Shown here: positions 34,528-43,094 of the stretch, piece by piece
Layout: the number at the start of each line of letters is the position of its first letter
How positions within the stretch are numbered: the stretch's first letter is position 1
Source: Campylobacter concisus UNSWCS
Lineage (GTDB): Bacteria; Campylobacterota; Campylobacteria; Campylobacterales; Campylobacteraceae
NCBI RefSeq assembly: GCF_000466685.1
Contig: NZ_ANNG01000028.1
Location: 1-43,735 of the forward strand
Length of the DNA: 43,735 bases
Direction of reading: 5' to 3'
The notes under the pieces: generated by a model
Seen by the model: only the letters and a program-made list of their open reading frames with translations
What the model was told of the DNA's origin: nothing
Databases searched by the model: none
Made by a program: the position numbers and the translations under genes

Positions 34528-35358
34528 CTATAAAATTTGATTTAGCGCTTCTAGGCCGCCTAGCTTTAGGCTGATACCAAGCTGTGGGTTTAGGTCGCTA
34601 TCTTTTGGGTTGATACGGATAAGGGTTGCCTTTTTAGAGCGTTTTACTAGCGCCTCGCCATGCTTTCTGATGGTTGGCACCGCTAGGCCTGCGCCTATTT
34701 CTATTATGGCTATTTTTGAGTTTTCATTTTCACTTAGCCACGCTTCATATCTTTTGCGCTGCGCCCAGGTCCTTTTTGGATTAAACTCGTGATCGTAAAA
34801 CATCATGATATTTGGACGGCTCACGCAGCCACACTCAGGGCAAACTGGCATCTTTGTAGCGATAAATTTAGCCTCATCAACCTCTACACTACTCTCGCGC
34901 ATAGGCCATATTATCCCATCGTCGTTGTGGATACACTGGGCGTGGTGGATCGAGCCATGAACTTCGTAAATTTTATCCTTGCTAAAGCCAGCCTTGGCAA
35001 AGTGTCCATCGACGTTTGAAGTGCAAATGAAGTAGTTTTCGTTTTTCTGTGCGCAAAGCTCTCTAAGCATGGCAAAACCAGCGTGAGGCTCAGTTTTGTT
35101 GTAAAGCTTTAGTCTGTGGCCGTAAAATGCCCAAGCTAGCTTTGGATCATCAAAAAACCACTGAGGATTTGCTATATCAGTAAAGCCTAGATCCTTATCT
35201 TTTAGCGGCGGATATGCCTTCCAAAAGCCTTGATCCCCACGAAAATCAGGCAATCCACTATCCACACCCATGCCAGCACCTGCTGTGATGACTATGGCGT
35301 CTGCGTTTTTGATGATCTCTTTTGCGCAAAGTATTGTTTCTTGATTAACTGTTTTCAT
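34528..35358 (-). CDS. Sirtuin (Sir2 family), copy 2
   Basis: About 276 residues from ATG 35358, chosen because it overlaps the preceding stop as ATGA; a GTG at 35367 is possible. It shares nearly every block with copy 1: TAGAGMGVDSGLPDFRGD, CTSNVDGHFAKAGF, EVHGSIHHAQC, CPECGCVSRPNIMMF, GAGLAVPTIR. As in copy 1 only one CxxC is obvious. The two copies are in different operons of the same regulon, next to different partners (WYL/Fic versus PD-(D/E)XK). Different substrates or dosage are possible; both are inference. Confidence 0.93.
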   Translation of the reverse strand: MKTVNQETILCAKEIIKNADAIVITAGAGMGVDSGLPDFRGDQGFWKAYPPLKDKDLGFTDIANPQWFFDDPKLAWAFYGHRLKLYNKTEPHAGFAMLRELCAQKNENYFICTSNVDGHFAKAGFSKDKIYEVHGSIHHAQCIHNDDGIIWPMRESSVEVDEAKFIATKMPVCPECGCVSRPNIMMFYDHEFNPKRTWAQRKRYEAWLSENENSKIAIIEIGAGLAVPTIRKHGEALVKRSKKATLIRINPKDSDLNPQLGISLKLGGLEALNQIL

Positions 35359-36602
35359 TTTTGACACTTAAATTTATATTTTTTTTCTTTTTTAAGGACA
35401 TCTATTTGATTAGCCATGCCTTCAAAATCTTTTATCATTTTTACCATTTCATCTGCGAATTTTTCTGCGGAATAATCATCTAGCACTATAGCTTTTACGA
35501 AGTCACCATTACCAACACTTAAGTATTGTCCAGTCGCCCACCACTCATTACAATATTTGGGATTACAGTTAGCAATATACTGTTTTAATATATCAACATC
35601 CTCTTTTTTTATAATACATTGAAAACCAGCCCAAGCTTCCGTAAAATTTTGTTTTTGAAATTCTATGCAAAAACACAAATCTTCTCCAGTGGCACAGTGA
35701 CTTTTTTTATAAATTCTAATTGGTTTAAAATATTTTTTAGAATCTGCTTTAGTTATACTAACCTCCCAATAACCATCAAGCTTATCCTTTATAATCTTTG
35801 ATGCACTGACAAAAAAATTGTTAATAACTTTTTCTCTGGCCTTATCAAAAGCGCTGTTTACTATTTCGCTAACTATTTTATAGTTTTCCTTTTCTAGTAT
35901 TATCTCGCTTATTTTTTCTTGATCCATTTGTACTCCTTTGTAAATTCCATAAATTTTTTCAATGACATTTTTATATTGTGATATCACAGCAGCTAAATTT
36001 GCCAAATTTCCAGCCTCATCAAGACACAAATCAAGCCACTCCACTATTTATTTCTTGTATGAAATAGCCCTAAATTTAGCTATTTCATTACTGCTTATAT
36101 CTAAAATTTTGTAGCCTTCGATCTTTAGCTCACTTAAACTATAGTCACTAGGTTCTCGCCCTTGCTTAGATAAAAACAACACGCAAATATCAGCCTCACC
36201 GTTATTTTCTTCTTGAATGTTTTCTATATACCTTTTTATTTGGGCTTCTTGATCGCCGGCATTTATTTTATTTTCTAGGATGATATGTTTTGTGCCGTCT
36301 GTGATGTAAATGTCGATATTTTTGTATTCTTTATAGACTTTTGCAGTTTGTAAATTTAGTCCAAAATTCTCTAGCCCACACGCCTTTATAAAAAGTTCCA
36401 AAAATAACTCTTTTTGGTAGTGCAATGAATTTGGATCAAGCAATGAGTAGATAAATCGTGAGTGTAATCGCACCTCGTCGTTTATATCAAGAAGTGCTCA
36501 AAATAAGTTATAGTCGTTATTGCCGCGTAGCTTTTTGATCTCTAGCTTGTCATTTAGGACTTTGATTTGCTTTAGTATAGATTCAAATTTTTCTATATCC
36601 AT
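35355..36602 (-). pseudogene. PD-(D/E)XK nuclease gene with two in-frame stops
   Basis: A paralogue of the nuclease at 32903-34147, one continuous frame from ATG 36602 (ribosome-binding site AAAGGAG) to 35355, interrupted by TGA at 36500-36498 and TAA at 36050-36048. The nuclease core is intact (NIDIYITDGTKHIILENKIN). Against the paralogue the TGA stands between YNLF and ALLDINDEV, and the TAA replaces the Glu in SYGKEILEW. There is no frameshift. The end still overlaps the sirtuin start, so it may keep the operon transcribed and partly coupled although the protein is cut into three. Confidence 0.88.
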
Positions 36603-36627
36603 ATTTTTCTCCTTTAATTTTTAAAGC

Positions 36628-36660
36628 ATTATAGCCAGCGAAGCGGACACTTTTTTGTCT
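36628..36660 (-). promoter_or_regulatory. Island operator 8 with -10, nuclease/sirtuin operon
   Basis: GGACACTTTTTTGTCT (36645-36660), then 11 bp on the minus strand to TATAAT (36633-36628). The palindrome touches the stop codon of the upstream exonuclease gene. Confidence 0.86.
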
Positions 36661-38137
36661 ATTTTACCACTTCGCGCAGTTTTTCTAAAACCTTAACCAT
36701 AGCTAGAGTATCTAGCTTGCAGTATGCTAAAAGTGCCTTTTTATAGGCATCGCGCTCCTTGGCTGGCATATACGCCATAGCCTCATAGGCCTGCATCGCT
36801 TCGCCACCATGGTGGATCAAATTTAGATCCTTATATGCCGACTCAAATTCAGGCACGAGCGCTGGTAGGACGTATTTTATAGAGTAGCTGCCCTGCATTT
36901 TTGGGTGGTAGTAGCTTTTGCTAGCAAATGGCGCCATCAGGTCTTTTATGTTATCGTGTATTGCCATAAGCTCGTTTGAAATTTGCGGATAAATTTCAGC
37001 AAGACGTCTTATCACCCTTTTTTCAAAACTCATATTATAGGCTAATACGCAGGCATCTTTCGGGATAAATTTGATCAAATTTAGCGCCAGCTCATATCTA
37101 GGATCAGCCTCGACCTCTGCTAAAAACTCAAAATGCTCCAAATTTCCCTTGCCATCATCCTTGTGGATAGAAAACTGAAAAGGTATCTGCTCATACGGAC
37201 TAAGCCCTATAAACTCGGGCACGGCTTGCTGAAATGTCTCAAAGTCAAGGTGGTAGATCGGATAGCTAAGTGTGTCTAGAAATTCTTTGATAGCCTCTTT
37301 GTCTATGATCTGCTCTTTGGATAGTTCGGAGCGGATTTGTATCTGCTGAGAGGCGTTAAATTTATCCAGCTCTTTGATATCTTCAAATTTAACCACACCA
37401 CTTTTATAAAGCTCAAATTTCTTATCACTTCTTAACCTAGATATGTTAAAGACGCTATACTCTGGTATGCCTCGCTGCTCGCGCCAGCAGTATTCCCAAG
37501 CGTCGCAGAGATATGGGTTAGCGCACTGAACTCCGATATCAATCTCTGGCTCAGTGTCTTTGCTAAGAATTTCGTCAAATTTACTTAAAATTTGAGGGAT
37601 ATCTGCTTGTTTTTGCTTTACTTGCTCAGTCACGTCTTCGGTGTGAAAAAACTTCTCAAGCTCGAGCTTCTTGCCTCTTACGTAGCTATTATCTATGTGG
37701 ATGATATTTACGGCACTCACCTTGTAGCCAAGCGAGCTAATGACGTAGTACTGAATGCTTGTATCATCGATATAGACCTCTTTTACCGAGGTTGAGCTCT
37801 TTACTTCGTTGATGATAAGCCCGTCCTTGCCGATACGAAGGATATCAACCATCACGAGAATGCCGTCAAAGCAAAAAGTGGCCTCGTAGATGACCTTTGT
37901 GCCGTGCTCGATAAGCTCTTTCGTTTTTGCTATCTGCGAGCCAAAGTCGCCAGTATACTCTATCCTCTTGCCACCGCTAAAAAGCTCACAGGCTAGCTCG
38001 CCTACTGATGTGCCAGTGTCAAACACAGCCTGCGCGCCATCATCTGGAACTTGCAAAACCTCAGGCTTTTTCTTTTTAAGCCACAAGCTCTTTTCACACT
38101 GAAGACCACGGATGTAGAGGGATTTAGATAGTGCCAT
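36659..38137 (-). CDS. Cas4-like and DEDD exonuclease fusion (DUF2779)
   Basis: A 492-residue protein with two nuclease parts. The N-terminal RecB/Cas4-like PD-(D/E)XK domain has IINEVKSSTSVKEVYIDD, and Cys residues at GLQCEKSLWL and CANPYLCDAWEYCW that could hold a [4Fe-4S] cluster. The C-terminal DUF2779 region has DEDD-type motifs: YHLDFETFQQ, LAYNMSFEKRVI, SYSIKYVLPAL, AYCKLDTLAM. The layout is that of TM0106-type RecB-like proteins. It overlaps the DUF262/DUF1524 gene by 14 bp and ends a three-gene operon. An exonuclease working after DUF1524 cleavage is inference. Confidence 0.9.
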   Translation of the reverse strand: MALSKSLYIRGLQCEKSLWLKKKKPEVLQVPDDGAQAVFDTGTSVGELACELFSGGKRIEYTGDFGSQIAKTKELIEHGTKVIYEATFCFDGILVMVDILRIGKDGLIINEVKSSTSVKEVYIDDTSIQYYVISSLGYKVSAVNIIHIDNSYVRGKKLELEKFFHTEDVTEQVKQKQADIPQILSKFDEILSKDTEPEIDIGVQCANPYLCDAWEYCWREQRGIPEYSVFNISRLRSDKKFELYKSGVVKFEDIKELDKFNASQQIQIRSELSKEQIIDKEAIKEFLDTLSYPIYHLDFETFQQAVPEFIGLSPYEQIPFQFSIHKDDGKGNLEHFEFLAEVEADPRYELALNLIKFIPKDACVLAYNMSFEKRVIRRLAEIYPQISNELMAIHDNIKDLMAPFASKSYYHPKMQGSYSIKYVLPALVPEFESAYKDLNLIHHGGEAMQAYEAMAYMPAKERDAYKKALLAYCKLDTLAMVKVLEKLREVVK

Positions 38138-39800
38138 TGGTTATGCCTTGAAAAAGAATTTGTTTCATTTTTACGCCAAGGTCTTTTATTCTTTCAATGT
38201 TATAGCCTTGTTGAAGTGTGTAAAATATCAACATTTTTATACTTGAGTTTGGATTTTCTTTTATCCTTTTTAGCTTCTCACCAAAATCATAATCGCTTAA
38301 ACTAGAGTTAAAATCCTTTCTTATTAAGGCCAAATTTCCAAAATCATCTAGTGCTTTGTTATTTTCTTGTAGATTTGTTGCCCACATATGCTCTGCTGTG
38401 TCTTGGGATTTGATTAGGTATTCGTCTCTATTAAATTTAGGAAATACTGTTTTTATATTGTTTGCACAAATACCACAAACATTTAAATCTTCAAAATCTT
38501 GCCAAAGGAGATACTCTAGCCTATAGAACCAATAGTGTGGTACCGCTGTCCCATTATCCAAAAAACTTGAGTCTATTTTTTCAAGCATTTGTGTTTCTAT
38601 GTTTTCGTTTTTATAAATTTTTTCTATAACGTTATTTATTGTTTCTACTATTTTACGAGATCCGTTATTTCTTAGAGCACTTTTTACCAGTTCGTTGTCT
38701 AATTGCTCAAGAAATTTAGTAACTTTTTTTGCATTTTCCTCATTATACTCTCCTAGCGAGCTTTTATCTAAGAAGGCTAGTAGTGCAGCAATAAATTCTG
38801 GCTTATCATATTCACTGGTATAGTAAAACATCCTTTGTAAATTTAGTAGCTTTTTGTCTTTCATATCGTCATCTCTATAGACAAATTCATCGAATTTATT
38901 ACGCATATCTTCTAGGAACTTAATAAATTCAGAGTATATATTGGTTTCTTCCTTAAAAACCTTATCAAATTCACCTAAAAGTTTATCTTTGTTTATGATA
39001 ATGTCTATTTTGAGTTCTTTTTTAGCAACAAAGACCTTTAAAGCTAGAAGTAAAAATACCGGAAATTTTACCAAGCTTTTTGCAACAGAATTTGTTTTAG
39101 TTTGTGCTTTTTGCTCTTCTTTGTAGGTTTTGTTTAAAAGCACATTTATAGTTTCTAGCTCCCCGCATTGTATATCTTTATTGTTGTTTTTTACTTGATC
39201 CTTATACTTTTCATCCATATTTGAGATCATATCCCATTTTCTTGCTACGTCTGTATAGTTATCTTGAATTTTACTTAAAAATCTAGCCTTTAAAACTTGA
39301 TGATTTTCAAGCTGGATGCTTTTTGTGTTAACTAGTTCAAAATACTCAGTAGCTTTGATATTTTCTGGGATAATAGTCATTGTAAAAATAGCTGAGTTTA
39401 TTTTTTCTTTAAAAGAAATTTCACATAAAGTCTTGTTATCTTTTACAAAATTAATAGCATCTAAAATTTGCTGGTTAATATATCTATGTTCGTTGATATC
39501 AAAGTTTTTTAGTTTTTCGCCGTCACCACTGTCTATTTCATAATCTAACTCAAACGGTTTTTCTCTTAGATCCATAAAAATAATATAAATGGTAGTTAGC
39601 CTCTGCTGCCCGTCTATAATTATAAATTTATCATTATTTTTTTTAAATACGATATTGCCAAGATAGTGTTTGCTTCTAGCATTTATGTCATTTATTAACT
39701 TTTCAATATCTTGTTTTTCCCAAGAATATGCCCTTTGGTAAAAAGGTATTTCAAATTTAAGCTTTTTTAAACTGCCTATATTATTTTTTATTGCTTCCAT
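38124..39800 (-). CDS. DUF262-DUF1524 protein (GmrSD/BrxU-like)
   Basis: A 558-residue intact protein. The N-terminal DUF262 has IPFYQRAYSWEKQD and FIIIDGQQRLTTIYI. The C-terminal DUF1524 carries an HNH-like pattern (TAEHMWATN, DFGNLALIRKDFNSSLSDYD). DUF262 is a ParB-like NTP-binding domain and DUF1524 a nuclease; the pair occurs in GmrSD, BrxU and SspE. It overlaps the upstream DUF262-only gene by 20 bp and the exonuclease gene by 14 bp, so the three are translated together. The broken gene at 29678-31380 is a relative. Confidence 0.9.
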   Translation of the reverse strand: MEAIKNNIGSLKKLKFEIPFYQRAYSWEKQDIEKLINDINARSKHYLGNIVFKKNNDKFIIIDGQQRLTTIYIIFMDLREKPFELDYEIDSGDGEKLKNFDINEHRYINQQILDAINFVKDNKTLCEISFKEKINSAIFTMTIIPENIKATEYFELVNTKSIQLENHQVLKARFLSKIQDNYTDVARKWDMISNMDEKYKDQVKNNNKDIQCGELETINVLLNKTYKEEQKAQTKTNSVAKSLVKFPVFLLLALKVFVAKKELKIDIIINKDKLLGEFDKVFKEETNIYSEFIKFLEDMRNKFDEFVYRDDDMKDKKLLNLQRMFYYTSEYDKPEFIAALLAFLDKSSLGEYNEENAKKVTKFLEQLDNELVKSALRNNGSRKIVETINNVIEKIYKNENIETQMLEKIDSSFLDNGTAVPHYWFYRLEYLLWQDFEDLNVCGICANNIKTVFPKFNRDEYLIKSQDTAEHMWATNLQENNKALDDFGNLALIRKDFNSSLSDYDFGEKLKRIKENPNSSIKMLIFYTLQQGYNIERIKDLGVKMKQILFQGITNGTI

Positions 39801-41097
39801 CTTCTTTTCCTTTCAATTTTATAATACCAAACGAGCAACTTTTTATATAATTTTCTGTATATTTATCCTTATTTTTTAATTTTTTTAGTTTTTCAGGCGA
39901 GATATATACTGTATCAACATTAGATTTTAACTCTTTTTCTATCTTTATTTTTAAAGTTTCTAATACACTTGATGTGTCTATGAGCTGCAGGAGTCGGTTG
40001 GTCAAATTTGATAGCATATAGTTATTCGGATCAATCCTATCATGTTTACAAACTACTATTAAGACATTGAAAAGTACTAAATCTGAAATTTCATCCAATG
40101 CTTCAATACCGAATTTATCAGCTACACACAGTAAAACCACGTGGCAAGCATGATTTAGGTAACTACATCCTGTAAAATCTCCATTAAAAAATATAAAACT
40201 ACTTTCAATATATTTTAAGATATCGCAATACTTAAAAACGTATTCAAAAAAATTTGCGCCACCAAGCACATCATCTACTATCGATATATTGCTTTTGTAA
40301 ATTTTTATTTTTTCATCGAAATGGTTTTTAAATTCTTGAAAAATAGAATAATTTATCCTATACCACTCTTCATCTGCTCCATAATAACCAAATACTATAT
40401 GTGGATAATATGCATTAGTTTTTATACTTCTTATGGTTAGTGCAGTTCGTAGTGTGCGAAATATCAAATTCTCCCTCAAAAACCAAGAGGTATTAACCCC
40501 GCATAAAGAGTACTCATTCCATTTTTTAGTGTAGTGAAGCATTAATTGCTTTGATTTTGTCTCATCCATAAACATTAGGTGGTGATTTTTGAGCAGATCT
40601 GTTTCACTAAGGGCTCTGCCGCTAGTATTGTGCGTATCAAAATACAAAAATGCTTCGTCTAAGTCTTCAGTTTTTACGAACGTAAATTTAACCTTTTCTT
40701 TTATATATTTTACGAGTCTTTCTTTATCTTTTGTATCAGCCCATTCTAATTTTAAAAGCTCAAAATTTCTTTTCAAAGCCTTGTGCGATAAGATATTTAG
40801 TTTATTATTTAAAAAAAGCACATCATTATCGCCTAAAGCTTTTAAAATAAGGGCCAGCGTAGTTATACGCTGTTGTCCATCAACTATATTGATGGCGTCT
40901 GCTTCTACATGCAATATAATATGTCCTAATAAAATTTCATCAGAGATTCCATTCTCAAATGACCTCTTAATGCTTGAAAATAGCCCCAAGGCTAAATCCT
41001 CACTCCACACATATGGGCGCTGATAGTCTGGAATTTGATATTTTTGACAACTTAGCATATCGCCAGCACTTAAAATATAGTTTGTTTCATTTTCCAT
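39781..41097 (-). CDS. DUF262-only protein
   Basis: A 438-residue protein with the DUF262 signature: IPDYQRPYVWSEDLALG, then INIVDGQQRITTLALILKAL. After about residue 200 no DUF1524 motif is visible, so it is a DUF262 subunit without its own nuclease, comparable to GmrS paired with GmrD. A DUF262-DUF1524 protein follows with overlapping frames, suggesting the two work as a complex. The start ATG 41097 has GGAGG upstream. It is first in the operon behind operator 9. Confidence 0.85.
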   Translation of the reverse strand: MENETNYILSAGDMLSCQKYQIPDYQRPYVWSEDLALGLFSSIKRSFENGISDEILLGHIILHVEADAINIVDGQQRITTLALILKALGDNDVLFLNNKLNILSHKALKRNFELLKLEWADTKDKERLVKYIKEKVKFTFVKTEDLDEAFLYFDTHNTSGRALSETDLLKNHHLMFMDETKSKQLMLHYTKKWNEYSLCGVNTSWFLRENLIFRTLRTALTIRSIKTNAYYPHIVFGYYGADEEWYRINYSIFQEFKNHFDEKIKIYKSNISIVDDVLGGANFFEYVFKYCDILKYIESSFIFFNGDFTGCSYLNHACHVVLLCVADKFGIEALDEISDLVLFNVLIVVCKHDRIDPNNYMLSNLTNRLLQLIDTSSVLETLKIKIEKELKSNVDTVYISPEKLKKLKNKDKYTENYIKSCSFGIIKLKGKEDGSNKK

Positions 41098-41161
41098 TAC
41101 ATTCCTCCTTTATCTACTCTATATCGTCAAAAAGATCTTTATTTTAACGTCCTTTTGCAGG

Positions 41162-41211
41162 ATCATACCAACAAAATAGGAATAAATTTTGTCCGTTTTT
41201 TACTTTAGAAT
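41162..41211. promoter_or_regulatory. Island operator 9, divergent promoters
   Basis: GGAATAAATTTTGTCC (41179-41194). Minus strand: 11 bp to TATGAT (41167-41162) for the DUF262-exonuclease operon. Plus strand: 11 bp to TAGAAT (41206-41211) for the helical-repeat gene. One half-site carries a mismatch, but both spacings are exact. Confidence 0.82.
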
Positions 41212-41232
41212 TCATCCCAAAAAGGAGTGGCG

Positions 41233-42205
41233 ATGAAGAAGATCAAACAGATAAAAGAGTTATTTGAAGCTGGTAAAGAGAAGCAAGCAAAGGATATGCT
41301 AGGTCACTTACTAAATGACTCGACAAATCAATGCTTTGTCTGCACAAGATGGATATACCGCATGATGTGTGGTAGGCCTGAAAACGGCATAGCCGGTGCT
41401 GCTGCTGTATTTAAGCTCATGCAAAAGAACAAAAGCGCTGAGATATTTGGGCGAGTATATGAACTAGAGGACGATCTTTTCTCACATATAGGCTTTCACA
41501 AATGGGCTCGCGAGGTTTTCAAAAAACTTATAAAAGCCTCCACAACAAAAGAAGAATTTTTCGTTGTGGCCAATGAGGCAGAAAGATATATCAAAAGAGA
41601 GATAAAAACCGCTCTCATACTACAAAGAGATCGCAGACCAAATTTCAAAAAGCGAAGTAGTGAAGATAATCCCGCTAAAAAGCAAATGCTACTTCGTAAA
41701 ACTCGAACATAAACTACATAGCTACGCTATAAGAGCCTCTATGAGAAGCTGGCAAACTTACGTCATCTGCAAAAATGCAAAGATAAAATTTGAGTGGTTT
41801 TTAAGATCTGATGCCGAGTTTGACACTTATAATGGCTGTAGCGTAGAAGAAAATATATGTTTAGATAAGATATCAGACGAATTTGGACTTTGGGATAGTG
41901 AGATCTACTTCGAAAAAGACACGCTAATATGCATAAAAATAGCAGAAATTTTTTATGAAAATGGAGTTATCGACAAGGCAAAGATAATGCTGTTTCAGGC
42001 CTTAAGTGTGGCTTATTATAAAGGTGTGTTTATAAAAAATGTCATAGCAACTTTAAAAAGTTCGGCACAAAAATTTAGCAATGATAAAAAATTTATAAGA
42101 GAGATCTTAATACATGCGATAAGCTTTAGATATGAGCATCTTGAGCGAAAGAAGCTAAGGCTAGCGTTAAAAGAGCTTGGGTGTTTTGACTACTATAGAC
42201 TATGA
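41233..42205 (+). pseudogene. Helical-repeat (TPR-like) gene, frameshifted
   Basis: A gene of about 323 codons from ATG 41233 (AAAGGAG upstream). The first frame (IKELFEAGKEKQAKDMLGHL, then EAERYIKREIK) breaks in the A5 run near 41604-41608. The +1 frame continues as PLSYYKEIADQISKSEVVKI to FEWFLRSDAEFD and the stop at 42205. The protein is helical, with TPR-like spacing (AKIMLFQALSVAYYKGVF) but no clear consensus, and I do not recognise a family. It has an intact operator-promoter. A one-base indel or a sequencing error would explain the break. Confidence 0.7.
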
Positions 42206-42272
42206 AAAGAGTATAGTGATCTTGATCCGCTCGATTATTGTTAGGGCACAAAGAGCTTATAAAAAGTGAAAT

Positions 42273-42521
42273 TTACAAATAAACAGATGATCTAACCATT
42301 ATAATCTTTTGTTTAATATCTAAAGCAATATCAGCTTCTTCAAAACTCAAAAAACCGATACACAATTTTTGTTTTTTGGTCATATTGGATACTATTTACC
42401 TAGTAATCACTTCGCTACCTTTCAAAACAAACGCCGTCTTGTCTTTCACCCGATGATTTAAAAGATAGTTGATGCCAGCAACACTACCGCCGTTTTTAGT
42501 TTTACAGAATTTTACTAACAT
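42273..42521 (-). pseudogene. N-terminal remnant of a MobA-type relaxase
   Basis: ATG 42521 opens a frame with FCKTKNGGSVAGINYLLNHR and a TAA at 42398-42396. The same frame goes on as KQKLCIGFLSFEEADIALDI and stops at 42273. Both blocks are typical of the start of Campylobacter-type mobilization relaxases, but the catalytic His triad and the rest are missing. It lies 24 bp after the MobC-like gene. Confidence 0.65.
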
Positions 42522-42544
42522 GCTTAACTTCTTGGACTTTGCTT

Positions 42545-42844
42545 TTATAGCATTAAGTCGTCTAATTTTTTATTGACATCAATTATTTGCTTTAAAACAA
42601 CACAATCTATGACTTTATCTATATTTACATGCTTTGCAATTTGGTTTATGTTATTGCCTATTTTTGCTACCTGAATTATCATTGCCTTATCAAATTTATG
42701 AATAGGTGGCTTAGCGTTTATTAAAACGTATCTTATATAGGATGACTTATTTAGCCCAAATATTGAAGCATTTAGATTCACTTGATTAAGTTCATTATCA
42801 TCAAGTCTTATAGTGAGCCTATTTCTCTTATTTTGCTTCATCAT
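42545..42844 (-). CDS. mobC: MobC-like relaxosome accessory protein
   Basis: A 99-residue basic protein with a ribbon-helix-helix start (KRNRLTIRLDDNELNQVNLN) and the MobC-like block KSSYIRYVLINAKPP, IAKIGNNINQIAKHVN-type helix. MobC proteins bind oriT beside the relaxase. It is followed by a truncated relaxase and preceded by a small HTH gene, the order found in small mobilizable elements. No oriT could be picked out with confidence. Confidence 0.75.
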   Translation of the reverse strand: MMKQNKRNRLTIRLDDNELNQVNLNASIFGLNKSSYIRYVLINAKPPIHKFDKAMIIQVAKIGNNINQIAKHVNIDKVIDCVVLKQIIDVNKKLDDLML

Positions 42845-42878
42845 AGAACCTTTTGCCTTTGATTTGTTAAAAACTCAG

Positions 42879-43094
42879 CTATTGAAAGTAAGGGAAAACT
42901 ATCCTTGAATTTTTAGCATCACCTATTTTTATATATCTAGGCAAATTCCTGCCATCTTTAATGCGTAAGTCTAATGTTGAAAGTCCGATTCCAATCGCCT
43001 TGGCTGTTTGCTTCCGATCTAGAGCTTGCACAGATGGAAACTGTCTTTCTAGACTTTGTAGTACTGTATTTAAAAATTCATTACTATCAAGCAT
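42879..43094 (-). CDS. Small HTH (excisionase/AlpA-like) protein
   Basis: A 71-residue protein whose centre, LDRKQTAKAIGIGLSTLDLR, followed by IKDGRNLPRYIKIGD, has the helix-turn-helix and wing pattern of excisionase or AlpA-type DNA-binding proteins. The start at 43094 is preceded by AAAAAGGAT. TATAAT lies at 43126-43121. It is first in the mobilization remnant and may have controlled it. Confidence 0.65.
   Translation of the reverse strand: MLDSNEFLNTVLQSLERQFPSVQALDRKQTAKAIGIGLSTLDLRIKDGRNLPRYIKIGDAKNSRIVFPYFQ

Noticed and set aside
36048-36600. Recoding of TGA/TAA (selenocysteine or pyrrolysine) in the nuclease gene
   Set aside because: Two different stops, no selenocysteine or pyrrolysine machinery or insertion element seen, and the paralogue has ordinary residues there.
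36659-38137. A true CRISPR-linked cas4
   Set aside because: The protein is fused to a DEDD/DUF2779 part, lies in a DUF262 operon, and no repeat array or cas1/cas2 is present.
15681-41194. Palindromes as CRISPR repeats
   Set aside because: They are dispersed singly between genes at kilobase distances, each with a -10 at fixed spacing, and have no spacers or cas genes except a Cas4-like nuclease domain.
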